64,000 nucleotides of DNA from Blastomyces gilchristii SLH14081. Lineage: Eukaryota > Ascomycota > Eurotiomycetes > Onygenales > Ajellomycetaceae. The notes under the pieces were generated by a model. The model was not told where the DNA came from. It ran no database searches and was given only the letters and a program-made list of their open reading frames with translations. The stretch covers positions 2,484,573-2,548,572 of the forward strand of contig NW_003101677.1 in NCBI RefSeq assembly GCF_000003855.2, written 5' to 3'. The position numbers and the translations under genes were made by a program. Below, one piece after another: positions 12,841 through 23,148 of the stretch (its first letter is position 1; each line of letters opens with the position of its first letter).

Positions 12841-14760
12841 GATTTGTATAATCAGTGAGAACTTGCACTGAGTACTTACTATTCTGAAGATAATATCACC
12901 AGATCTTAAAGAATTGAACAATTGCTAACATCTCTTGATCATAGATATTATATCTTCTCTGCATGAGTGATAACTTCTTGAAGAAGAAGATCACTGATCT
13001 TCATTTATAATATCTTATAGACTCTGTGAAAAAGCCTTCTCTTACAGACATTTCATTGTCTGTATTCTCAGAGATGATTATTCTCTAATTCTTTCAGTGT
13101 TAAAAGATCTTCAGTGTCAACTGTGAAAAGATTTCACAGATCTCATTTCTGAATACATCAGTCTCACACTAACTGAATAAGTTAAGATTAAAGTGATTCA
13201 GTATTGTAATATCTGTAAAAGCTTGTTTCAATTCTGCAAATATCTGCACAGTGTCTTGAGTGAGAATAAATAGTTCTATTTTTCTGTCTTTCACACTTCT
13301 CTTTAACAGATCTGTAAGAGAGAGAGTAATCTGTGAATATGCATAGATGAATCATCTGTAGAAATTTGCAAATTCTAGAAACATCTGCATCTCACAGTAT
13401 GTTCACAGCACTGGTCAGTTCTCAATGATAAAGACCTGACTTCTGTTCATTGAAATGTTATTCATCTCAATAATATAATCTAAGAAATCAATCTTCTGCA
13501 TCTAGAATGAGCATTTTTCAGTGTTTGTATAGAGTTGATACTGTCTCAAGTGACTCAACACTTCTTGAACATGAGTATTATATTCTTTCTCTGTTTTTAA
13601 GAAGATTAGAATGTTATTTAAGTATACTATACAGAAGATGTTGACAAGGCCCTGCAGTGTCTCATTTATATAGATCTAGAAGATGACTGAAGTATTACAA
13701 AGATCAAAAGATAAAACAAGATATTCAAAATTACTGTACTTAGTACAAAAAGCTATTTTTTAAATACTATCTTTGTTAACTCTGATTCTATAATAGATAT
13801 TCTGTATATCAATCTTTGTAAACATCTTTGCTTCAGATAATTGATTGATTATCTTATCAATTAACAGTAATGAATAGTGATTCTTAACTATTATCTTATT
13901 GAGGCCTCTGTAGTCTATACATAGACATAGTCTACTATCTTTCTTAAGTATAAAGAGTATAGATATCTCTGTCAGACTCTTTGATAAGTGTATTCAGTTC
14001 TTTGATTGCACTTCTTCAAGATATTTACACAGAATATTCAATTTCTTTACAGACACATTGTAAAGAAATCTGTATAACACTGTTACACTGTCTTCAAGAT
14101 AAATCTTATATCATATCTTGATATCAGAAAACTTCACTGCTTCTCTTTCTAAAAAGACATTCTTATAATCTGTAAAGAGATATTATATATATTCATCTTC
14201 AATAATGAATACTGCTACTAATCTTGTAGTAAGAGTGATGACTTTTTCATCTATTTTCAAGTCTCAGTCATCTGCTACACAGTATATCAACTCTATCTTT
14301 TTCTCAAGATTCTTTCAATGAAACTCTTCAGATTTCTCTATTACTGTCTCTTTATTAGTGAGACAGTATCATCATATCTGAGTAACTCAGTCAATGAGAG
14401 AATTGTTTTCTCTCAATTATAGAAGATCTAGAATGATATTCTCATCTATGATATTAACTGTGTGAAGAAGCAGACTGCTCTTCTTAAAGATTTCTTCTAA
14501 GTCTGTAATTACATACTTTGCTTAAATTATGTTAAAATGATGACATTTTATTTCATCAGTAAATTTTATATGATCTGATGAGCTTATCTTCTTTCAACTC
14601 TTTATCAAAGAAAAGAAATAGAATATGAAGTTAATATCTACTCTGAAGTTAAGTAGACATCTTACTGATATCTTCTCATTTAAGATATGCATTGTAATTG
14701 TAACATAAACTTGAAGATATGAGAATTATTAATTCTTTATTTCTTTCTCTTCTTTATCTT

Positions 14761-15824
14761 CTATAGATATATTTGTCAGAAGAGAAGTTAACTTTAAGAA
14801 GACATCTTCTCAGTTTATTTTCTTCTTTGACTTCTTATAATCACTGATATAGTGATCATCGGCTCTGCAGTTAAAACAGAGATCTTTATTAAATCTTTTT
14901 TAATATTTCTTCACAGTGAGTGAAGAATCAGAATACTTGAAATTCTTCTTTACTTTCTCTGCACTGAAGCTGTCACAGTGCTGTTTAAATCCTATTATTA
15001 ATTACTTAGAAGAAATCTTATTAATCTTTTTCTTGAAGAATTGATTATTCAAATAGATTCAGAAAGTCAGATTAACAGGCTCAGTATAATTGATTAATGA
15101 ACTCTGATACTGTAATATCATTATCTGTATTTTATGAGTCAGCTTTGTAAGATAAAGCTGTGTCTTTAATTAATTCAAATTATTAGTCAATTTCTCTCAA
15201 TATTCTTCAAATCTTACATTGAAATCAGAAGAATTCTCATTATCTTATTAATATAATAAGTTGAACTGCTGTATTACTGTGAAGCTGTGATTATAATAAT
15301 CTTTGATTTAGTTCAGTAGAAAGTTCTTGAATTCTTTTCAAGTTATTATAGTATCAGTACACTCAAGCTCTCTCTTCTTAATGACTCAAGTAGTTGCAGA
15401 GATATCTTCAAGAAGATTAGCAGTGTATATTACTTATATCTCATAAGTATTATACTGGCTCAGATTAAGGTGGAATTTCTGTTCAAGAGTACAGATAAAG
15501 CTGTGAAATTCAGGTAATATATTTCTCTTATATCTCAGAGAATCTCTGATCTTAATCTCTTTATCTTCATGATAGATATAGATGTGTAGAGACTATGATG
15601 ATAGCAGAGCAGTTGAAGAACTCATGTTAAAGTGTGTAGCAAATTCAGAAATCTCAGATTTCTGCTGAGATAGAGATGTATACACTCTAGAGAATGATGT
15701 AGAGTTTCTCTCAGAGAGTGAGATCAGATCAGTCTCAGTGCAGATATATGAGACTATATTAATCTATTAAAGCTTGACTGATTCAAACTTGTAATCAGAT
15801 TAAGTGATTTAAATTATAATGTAT
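14761..15824 (-). pseudogene. Element B gag remnant
   Basis: The minus-strand region between the 5' LTR and protease/RT. At 14,845-14,885 a zinc knuckle is visible as CFNCRADDHYISDY, CX2CX4HX4C with the last Cys changed to Tyr. The rest of gag is broken by many stops. Confidence 0.6.
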
Positions 15825-16347
15825 TAAAACTGAAGCAGTGACTAGTCAGCAGTATTATATAGAGATAGTTGTTTAAGAAGCTGTATAAGTGAGCTTAACT
15901 ATCTTGCTTGAATAGTGAGCTTATAGACTACAGAGTTATTGCAAGATTATCACAGATATGATACTTAGTATACTAAGAAGATTGTATAAGAAATGCAGTA
16001 ACTCTTGTATATATTTCAGTAGAAGAAAAACAAATTACTGACTTTTTTAATGAAGAGTCAGTATCTAGCTATTATATATAGATAATAAGTGAATACTCTT
16101 CTCTCATTCTATAAGCAAGAATAGCTGGAGTGATATCTCAGCAGTGTCTCACTGCTAAGAAAGAGTAATCTGCTGACCTTATATAGAAGTGAGGTTCTCA
16201 TATTCATCAATCAGATCTTTCTATGATATATCTGAATGATGTTATAGAGTGGTTGAAAACCGGTTCAAACAGGATGAAATCATCCACATGAAAGCAATGA
16301 GCCGTGTGAAACCGCAGCAGGGCCTTGGCGCGGCCGGGGGCATGACA
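15825..16347 (-). repeat. 5' LTR of element B
   Basis: A 523-bp repeat matching 7639-8171. The end at 16,255-16,347 keeps a GC-rich patch (GGCGCGGCCGGGGGCATGACA) that is mutated to AT-rich in the other LTR. GAAAT follows at 16348-16352. Confidence 0.85.
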
Positions 16348-16352
16348 GAAAT

Positions 16353-17824
16353 GCAGAAAGCAGAACACAGTATGTGAACAGTTCATTCTCATAATAATAT
16401 CTTAGATAAGATATACAAGCCTCATATCTGCAGATGTAGAAGAGTATAATATCTGTGTTTCTGTTTCTAAAAACATGAATATTCTTCATCTGCATCACAA
16501 AGTTAGATAATAAATATCAGAGAATAGGCTGATATAAGTTAATCATTTCAAAAGTATTCATCAGAGCAGATGTACCTGTAATATTGAATTTAACAGTTGT
16601 AAAAAGTTCCTTGATATCTGTGAATGCTATGACTTCATACATAATAAAACTCATAATAATTTTCTCTAAGAACAGAAAAATCAGTGTCAGAAAGAGAAGA
16701 GAAAAAAAGAAAGACTTACAATCTTGACACTATTAAGAGAGAGAATGATTCTTCAGTATAAATAAACAATTGTCTCATTATGAATATTTAAAATAAATGT
16801 AATAATCAGCATCTGTGACTGAGCTTTAGATAGTTATGTTATATACAGTCTTTATATAATAAATTGTTCTAGAGATCAGTAAGAAGAGTGAGAGTATATA
16901 CACTGAGAAACATAGTTTATTAAGTCTATATAATATCTTCTTGAAATGAGAAGAGCTAGTAATGAAAGCAGAGATGACAGAATCAGAGAAAGCAGAAGTA
17001 GCAGAAGTGAGAATCACAGGAATAGAGATAGCAGAAGCAGGAGAATCAGACACAGAAGCAGATGTAGAAGATTAAGAAGAAGTGATAGAGAAAGAAACAG
17101 AGAGAACAGAGAGAAACACAGAAGACTCAGTTATACATGATATAGACAATTTCTTCATTATTATATTCTCTAAGTTCTTGACTAACAATTCAATATTGAA
17201 ATTATAATCATTGACAGATATGAATCTGTCAATGTGTAAGAATTCTATATAAATCAAAACAAATATATCAGTATCTGCAGTCATGTAAAACAATCAGAAA
17301 ACATGATCAGGAAAACATGATCAGATATCTACTGAAAAAAAAGAGAGTCAGAAGTGTATGAGAAGATGAAGAAGATATACTATTCATGATAGTATGTTCT
17401 GATGATTATTAGAAGATAAACAAGTCTCAGTCATGTTTCATAATATGTTACACTTACTACTAATGAACTGTCTGATATAAGTACTACAATAACACTTATT
17501 ATGAGAACAGAGAATCATTGCCAGAAACATGTATAATGTAATAGATAAACAGATAGAATGTATTGAACAGAAGAAGAGATAGAAATCTTGAATAAGATAA
17601 TGATATTCAATGATGATAATGATGAAGAAGATGATTAAAGAATGAAAAAAGTTAGTGAATGAGTACTATAATATAGTGAAAGTTTCTTTGTAAGAGTGTA
17701 TGCAGAATACTAGCTGAATCAGAAATAGATCACATGATCATGAACACTAGTGACACACTAATCTGCATGAAGCTAGAGTGTATATCATGATCACATGAGT
17801 GTGACTGAATCTGATGAGAGAGAA
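16353..17824 (+). other. Element A sequence right of nested B
   Basis: The 3' non-coding part of A. No domain was recognised. A purine-rich stretch at 16,946-17,130 (AGAAGCAG-like) gives an Arg/Ser-rich open frame that is better explained as low complexity. The polypurine tract lies at 17813-17824. Confidence 0.55.
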
Positions 17825-18003
17825 TATGATTTGAAAGAATATATAACTGCTGAATAATAACACAGCTGCTTCTGAACACACTTCTGAACATGCTTATGAA
17901 TGTAAAGAGGTCATAGCGGCCACCAATTAATTTAGCATACAGTATATAAGAAGCCGGCGTACGCCTGTAATCATACACTGACTCAAGCAACCTTTAAATC
18001 ATA
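17825..18003 (+). repeat. 3' LTR of element A
   Basis: A 179-bp copy of 958-1135, with the terminal TG changed to TA and terminal CACA to CATA. Its last 80 bp are nearly identical to the 5' LTR, including the TATATAAG box and GCCGGCGTACGCC. Its first 100 bp are strongly mutated. Confidence 0.85.
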
Positions 18004-18640
18004 AGTATATTATAAAGAGTTTTAAGAAAGATAATAGAGTCTGACTAAGTCTAGAAAATATTATTATATAAAGATCTAGTAAGAAGCTGAATCTCTTATA
18101 AACAGAGTTTTATAAGATTATAGAGAAAGTTAGTTTATAGTTTTATAAATTAAAACTATTATCTGAGTTATAGATATATAATATTTTTCATATCTCTTTA
18201 CTCTGTAAATATAAGAAATTTTCAGAAGAGAACTCTGTGACTTATTATTCTATTTATAAAGTATTAGAGAGTGAAAGAGAATATCAGATTAAAGAGATTA
18301 TTAACTCAGAGAAGTGAGATTATAAGCTCTGATTTAAGATTCAGTGATAAGAGTATTTTAATAAAATTAATAAGTTCACTTGAAAATTATCTGAGTAGAT
18401 AAGATATTTATAAAAGCTGAGATATAACTTTTATACTATGAATTCTGATAAGTTAGAATAATATAATCTTCACTAAGAATCTGATTATAATAAAGATATT
18501 AACACTGTTATTTAAAAACTGTAGTCTATAAAATAATAAGTTTCTACTGAGATGAATAGTTCACAGTATATATAAGAAAAAGAAGAAATCATATTCTTAT
18601 TAAAGTTAAAAAAATAAAGAAAATAAAAACAGAGCTGTAA
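18004..18640 (+). mobile_element. Gypsy element G, integrase end and chromodomain (right half)
   Basis: The plus-strand frame continues from 957. It reads RVWLSLENI at about 18,030, then a broken chromodomain from about 18,270 (EYQIKEIINSEKW) to about 18,450. This is the standard end of a fungal chromovirus pol. Stops are mostly TGA in place of Trp. The 3' boundary and LTR of G were not found, so the end given is approximate. Confidence 0.65.
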
Positions 18641-20027
18641 ACACAATTTAGAGACTAATAAAGAAAAAATAAAGAAAACTTACATTTATATTCTTAATAT
18701 CTGTAATACTTAATCTCTCTGTAACTATTAATTCCTCTCTTTAAAGAAGTAGAAAGTATTATATTCATAATACAGATAATTATTACATTTAATGTGAAGA
18801 CTGTTAGAAATACATAGACTTCAGAGAAGCTGAATATCAGAGTGTGTATAATTATAGCATAATCTTGAAGACTGATTATCTATATATATAATTAGATATC
18901 TCTTACAAAGCTGTGTTCACTTTCTCAGTTATACTGAAGTATTCAGCCTGGAAATAATTAAGATATAAAGAGAAGGCTTATCTACTCAGATTAACTTCTA
19001 TCACAAATTCATAATATTCATATTATCTTGATTACTCAGATTCTGCAGATACTTGAGAACTCATCTCTCATTAATAATGAAATTGTGAAAGTGCATCACA
19101 GTATGAGAACTGTTGATAGAGAATCTAGGCATATTTGCATATATCTGGTCAGAGATTATGTGAGTAGAAAGAGGATGATTGTAGGCCTGCAGAGCCGCAG
19201 AGACACTGGCAGCACTGAGAGCTTTGTAGAAACTGTCAGCTAGAGTCTGTAAGAAATTACTTGTGAAGAGACTTACAGCAAAGAGCAGAACTACACTGCT
19301 TGAAGCCAGAGCTAGCCTGGAAGAGGCATGGGGTTGGCCGCTGGCGGGGTAGAGAGGGGATGATGTAGGCCCGCGGGCCCGCAGGAGGCACTGGCAGCAC
19401 TGAGAGCTTTGTAGATACTGTCAGCTAGAGTCTGTAAGAAATTACTTATGAAGAGACTTACAGCAAAGAACTGAACTGCACTGCTTGAAGTCAGAAGCTG
19501 GCCTGAAAGAGGCATGGGGTTGGCCGCTGACTTGAAGATTGAGTGTGATGATGAGACTGAGAGAAATGAAGATGCTGTTATAAGCAGTGATGTTTCTGCT
19601 TTATCAGCTAATAAAAAGTGATTAGTAGAGTTGCAGAGATACTTATAAGAAGCTCAGCAGCAGTCAGATATTATTTATAAAGATATTGAAATTGAAAAAA
19701 TTTTTTATTCTTGAGAAGTTCTTGAATTAATATACAGATATTGTCAGAAAAACTCTCTCTCTATTATCTGAGTAAAAACACTTTATGAATGAATAAGAAT
19801 ACTCACAGTTTATAAAAATAAGAGCTGTTACAGAAAAAGAGAAAAGAAGATAAGATTTTATAGACAGATCTGAGATATTTATACTACTTTAAAGAGATTT
19901 GTTTATACTATAAGTGATTTCACAGAATAGTTCAATTACTTTAATAAATAAAGAATGATTATGAATTACAGATCTGAATTTTTCTATATAACTATAAAAA
20001 GTAATTACAGATCACAGATATCTTGAT
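18641..20027. other. Unassigned degenerate repeat sequence
   Basis: AT-rich sequence with long semi-open plus-strand stretches (19028-19243 among them), but no domain I can name. It holds the GC-rich tandem duplication at 19164-19530. It may be the 3' part of element G or another old element. I see no LTR or inverted ends. Confidence 0.4.
19164..19530. repeat. GC-rich 185-bp tandem duplication
   Basis: Two units (19164-19348 and 19349-19530) share CACTGGCAGCACTGAGAGC, CTGTCAGCTAGAGTCTG and GGCATGGGGTTGGCCGCTG. Unlike its surroundings it retains GGCCGC, GGCGGGG and the palindrome-like GCCCGCGGGCCCGC at about 19,370. Function unknown. Confidence 0.85.
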
Positions 20028-20037
20028 TCTATAATTC

Positions 20038-20039
<2 letters not shown>

Positions 20040-20084
<45 letters not shown>

Positions 20085-20436
20085 TTTCATTATACTTATA
20101 TGCAAGCGGAGCTTATAATGAGTCCTTGTGTGATGTTAAATACAGGTCAAGTGTTGATTATACAGGAGGAAATACAGGTGTTGAGACTACGCCAAGATAA
20201 CAAGAACATAGGAAAATACAAAGAAGTGACAATTAGATACATGCGATAATAACTGCCCAGCTCAGGAACATAGAGTGATTCATTGAAGCAATTTGTACAC
20301 CTCTGTATTTATTAGAAACCTGAGATGCTTGAGTTCCGGATTTAATGTATCCTCTGTGGGTTTCGAACCCACACACCTTGGTTTCCCATGCCAAGGCGCT
20401 ACCGGGTGGCCGCATTAACCATTCAGTCACTGGGGC
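20040..20436 (-). mobile_element. tRNA-derived SINE, copy 1
   Basis: A 397-bp minus-strand SINE flanked by the 12-bp duplication TCTATAATTCTA (20028-20039, 20437-20448). Its head reads GCCCCAGTGACTGAATGG and contains a perfect pol III B box, GGTTCGAAACC, with an 8-bp stem resembling the long variable arm of tRNA-Leu/Ser. It ends in an (AAT)n tail, seen as (ATT)n at 20040-20083. It is about 90% identical to copy 2 at 27928-28313. Confidence 0.93.
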
Positions 20437-20448
20437 TCTATAATTCTA

Positions 20449-20874
20449 CAGAGTTAGTGAAAAAATGAAAAAATTCCTCACAATTCTACAGTGTTAAAGA
20501 ATGATGATTTATAAGAATAAGTAAAAGATTAACTTATAAATACTTCTCTTTAATGAAGATAATCTTATAAGAAGTGATTTATCTGTGAAATGAGTCTATG
20601 TAATAGTTATACAAGAATCTCATAGAAAAATGATTGAAGATTAACTGAAACTTCTTAGATTGAAAGATGTGAGATGAATCTGTGTGATAATCACACAAGA
20701 ATCTCATGAAAATGATTGAGAGTTAATCAGAACTCTTCTGTATAAAAGATATAAGATGAATCTGTATAATAGTCAGAGAAAAGATCTGCAGATTATAAAG
20801 AATTTTATAAAATAAGAAACTGAGTAATAGACTCTTTTCTCTTTATAGTAATAAGGGATTTTTCCTTACTGAGG
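20449..20874. repeat. AT-rich region with three ~83-bp tandem units
   Basis: From 20,587 to about 20,790 three units beginning GAAATGAGTCT, GAGATGAATCT and AAGATGAATCT follow each other at 84 and 82 bp. Nothing else was recognised. Confidence 0.6.
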
Positions 20875-20899
20875 TTTTTTTTTTTTTTTTTTTTTTTTT
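20875..20899 (-). repeat. 25-T run (possible poly-A tail of a minus-strand element)
   Basis: Twenty-five consecutive T. Such a run could be the poly-A tail of a retroposon lying to the right on the minus strand, but 20900-21234 contains no recognised domain. Confidence 0.6.
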
Positions 20900-21234
20900 A
20901 TAGATATAAAGAGTTTTTAGTAAGTAGCACTGCAGTGCTGAGTCTGATTCTCTGAAATCACTCAGTGAAAGGCTTCACAGATAAAGTCTTAGAGAGAAAG
21001 TAATATGTAAGATATTCTGCTTCTCACAGATTCTTTATCTCTATTTCTATCTCTTATGTAATTAATAGAGTTAGCAGCTCTTGACTACACATAACTATAT
21101 AGACTGAAGTTTATAAATACTATTTATAACTCAGCTTGAATGCTATTATATATTTAATCTCTACATTTTATCTTTCTACTGTGAATACTTCTAGTAGTTA
21201 ATAGTACATATCACATCAAGCTGCAAACACCTGA
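20900..21234. other. Unassigned AT-rich sequence
   Basis: About 335 bp between the T run and the D3 fragment. I found no coding signal, repeat partner or terminal motif. Confidence 0.4.
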
Positions 21235-21674
21235 ATAATTGCCTGTGAGTACTTATTCTTATAGTTCATTCAATTCATAGTATCTGCATTGTCATTCTTC
21301 AGTGCAGGTATATAAGTGACTGAGATGTAACATCTTCTGCCACTGTTCTGTATACACTTGAGCTTGATGAGATGATTATTCAATGTCTGAAGTTGTATAC
21401 TGAAGTCTTTATAAGTCTAGTCTTCATCTACACTTATAAGAGTCTGTAGAAGTTTTAAAGTTAGTATCTTCTTAAGCATGCTAATCTTCATTTAATTCTC
21501 TCAAGATTGATTATCTGCTTCTAGAATTTTAGTGTTAAAATCAGAAATAAATGTTGTGAGAGAAGTATTTCTCTGTTAAGTACTCTGTAATTAATCTAAT
21601 GTCTTCTATTATATAGCAGTGTCTTGAAACAGAACACTGAGATGTTTAGTGATATTATCAGATGTATATAACAT

Positions 21675-22179
21675 TAGACTGACTGTGTGACTGTGTCTGA
21701 GATCAGGATCAGAATATTTAATAGTCTCATTATCAATTCAACTAATCTCATTACACGGTTTTAAGATTATATAGTAGTCTCATACTGTCTCAGTGAGACT
21801 TACTGTCTATTCTTATCACATTTTCCAAATGAGATCATGATTTCTACTTCTCAATTTAAATTATTTTTATTACTTTAAATGACTTTAACTCTCATTTGAG
21901 TGTTATCAAAAAGCTTTACTTTTTAGAAAATTAAAAATAAGTTAAAAAAACCTTAAAATGTCTAAAAATAGTTACTTCATGCCAAGAATGAGACTAAATG
22001 AAATCAAATAGAATCACTTTCTTATTTTTTCTAAGTCATGATCTCATTTTGAGATTTGATATATAGTCACTTTGCATGTTTTTTTTATAATTAGTTTCAG
22101 TTAGATTCATGTCAAGAAATGTATAAGATCAGACTTAATGAAATTAAATGTGAAATTCATAGTTCCGGTGATCAGTCTA
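21675..22179 (-). mobile_element. hAT-type MITE, copy 2 (inverted)
   Basis: A 505-bp copy in opposite orientation to 12335-12840, starting TAGACTGACTGTGTG and ending GATCAGTCTA. Flanks TATAACAT (21667-21674) and TATAACAC (22180-22187) are an 8-bp duplication with one transition. Confidence 0.9.
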
Positions 22180-22877
22180 TATAACACTGATTTACATATC
22201 TTCATTCATGAATGAAACTTCTGTCTCATATAATTCTTCAATCAATTATTGATATACTAATCTTGATTAGTTAATGAACTGATGACATCTTTATCTACAC
22301 TTAGTTTCACAAGTATTTTCAATCTTCATGATGAATAGAGAGTGAGATCAGAAGTATTAAAATATACAGAAGTATTTAGATATTTCTTCAGTACTTACAT
22401 ATTTATATCTGATTCAGTCAGTGTTGAAATTACTTGTACAGAGATTTCTAGTTGAGATAATCATTGAATTTTCTTGTATTGATATTGTTACGTCATATGC
22501 ATATCAGCTATCTATTTCTGTTATAATTTCAATATTACTTAAAGTCACTGTGATACTTTATCTATGCTCGCATTTGAGAGTTCTCTTATATTATCAGTAG
22601 ACATAGCTGTATCATTCATCAAATGTGTAATTATATAAATATCTTATATATCTGTGTCAGAACTCTCAGATCTTTCACTAACATTCTCTTTATAAGATCT
22701 TGTTCTCTTCATAAGATCTTGTTACAGAGTCAGAGTGACTGGTAAGTAAGCTTCTATCTAAAAACTCAGTGTTCACTTAACTAATTGTTTATTTCTCTAT
22801 TTCTTACATATCATTATATGTTCAGATATCTCAGTGAGTAATCATTTCTAATAAGAAGATAATAAACATTTTCCAAG

Positions 22878-23148
22878 TGTAAGAGATCTACACTGAATAG
22901 ATTGATATAATATATAGGTCTTATAATACAAAAGTGAAAAATGTTAGAGAAGAAAAGAAAGAGAAAGTGCAGAAATCAGTGATTAAAGTGAGTATTTATA
23001 TATATATGCAGTGAAGCTTCAGGGCGGAAGAATAGAAATTTCATGAGTTTTTCAGCTAAGGATTAGTGACTGAGAATTGAAGCTTTCGGCGGAATCTGTG
23101 AAGTGTAATGGAATAGTCTATATAATTAATCGGGCGCAGCCTGCTACA
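22878..23148 (-). repeat. 5' LTR of D3
   Basis: A 271-bp family D LTR, shorter than the 314-317 bp of the other copies. It has one instead of two copies of the GCTTCGGGGCGGAAGAATAG unit seen in the D2 3' LTR. Confidence 0.8.

Larger units (their letters stand above)
9991..14760 (-). pseudogene. Element B pol remnant with chromodomain
   Basis: Read on the minus strand with stops. The RT box appears near 13,590-13,630 as YLNNILIF (YxDD changed to NN). RNase H remnants lie at about 12,850-13,250 and the MITE interrupts the reading at 12335-12840. Integrase is at about 10,755-11,650, including an open piece at 11263-11487. The integrase tail (HSIFHIFYLKLY, about 10,260) leads into a chromodomain ending LKNAEKEI near 10,065. 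The integrase part contains an in-phase 357-bp tandem duplication. The chromodomain places B among chromoviruses, which in known cases target heterochromatin. Confidence 0.75.
7639..16347 (-). mobile_element. Gypsy LTR retrotransposon B nested in A
   Basis: Element B is a minus-strand Ty3/Gypsy element of 8,709 bp. Its LTRs are 7639-8171 and 15825-16347, and it is flanked by the perfect 5-bp duplication GAAAT (7634-7638 and 16348-16352). On the minus strand the order is 5' LTR, gag with a CCHC knuckle, RT, RNase H, integrase, chromodomain, 3' LTR. A polypurine tract (AAAGAGAAGAG on the minus strand) abuts the 3' LTR at 8172-8188. A MITE is nested at 12335-12840. All frames are broken by the same mutation type as in A. 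Confidence 0.88.
958..18003 (+). mobile_element. Gypsy LTR retrotransposon A, complete but interrupted by element B
   Basis: Element A is bounded by two 178-179 bp LTRs (958-1135 and 17825-18003) with inverted ends TGTGATTC...GAATCACA. It is flanked by the 4-bp duplication AGTA (954-957 and 18004-18007). A purine tract, GATGAGAGAGAA, lies directly before the right LTR. Coding order on the plus strand is gag with a zinc knuckle, then protease, RT, RNase H and integrase, which is the Ty3/Gypsy order. Removing nested element B (7639-16352) leaves about 8.3 kb. All reading frames are broken by C-to-T/G-to-A changes, so it cannot move by itself. Confidence 0.85.
21235..23148 (-). mobile_element. 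Gypsy family D, fragment D3 (gag to 5' LTR)
   Basis: The minus-strand 5' part of a family D element: gag remnant (about 21,250-21,674, matching 33,700-33,960), a MITE, leader (22180-22877) and 5' LTR (22878-23148). The pol half is missing left of 21235. ATTAT follows the LTR at 23149-23153, the same sequence that flanks D2. LINE E2 begins directly after, so D3 had inserted in E2. Confidence 0.8.

Noticed and set aside
16946..17140. Arg/Ser-rich 64-codon frame resembling an RS-domain protein
   Set aside because: Produced by AGAAGCAG-type low complexity inside the 3' region of element A.
20233..20430. 65-codon frame, similar to 27934-28131
   Set aside because: Both frames translate the SINE head and body; similarity is due to the shared SINE, not to a protein family.
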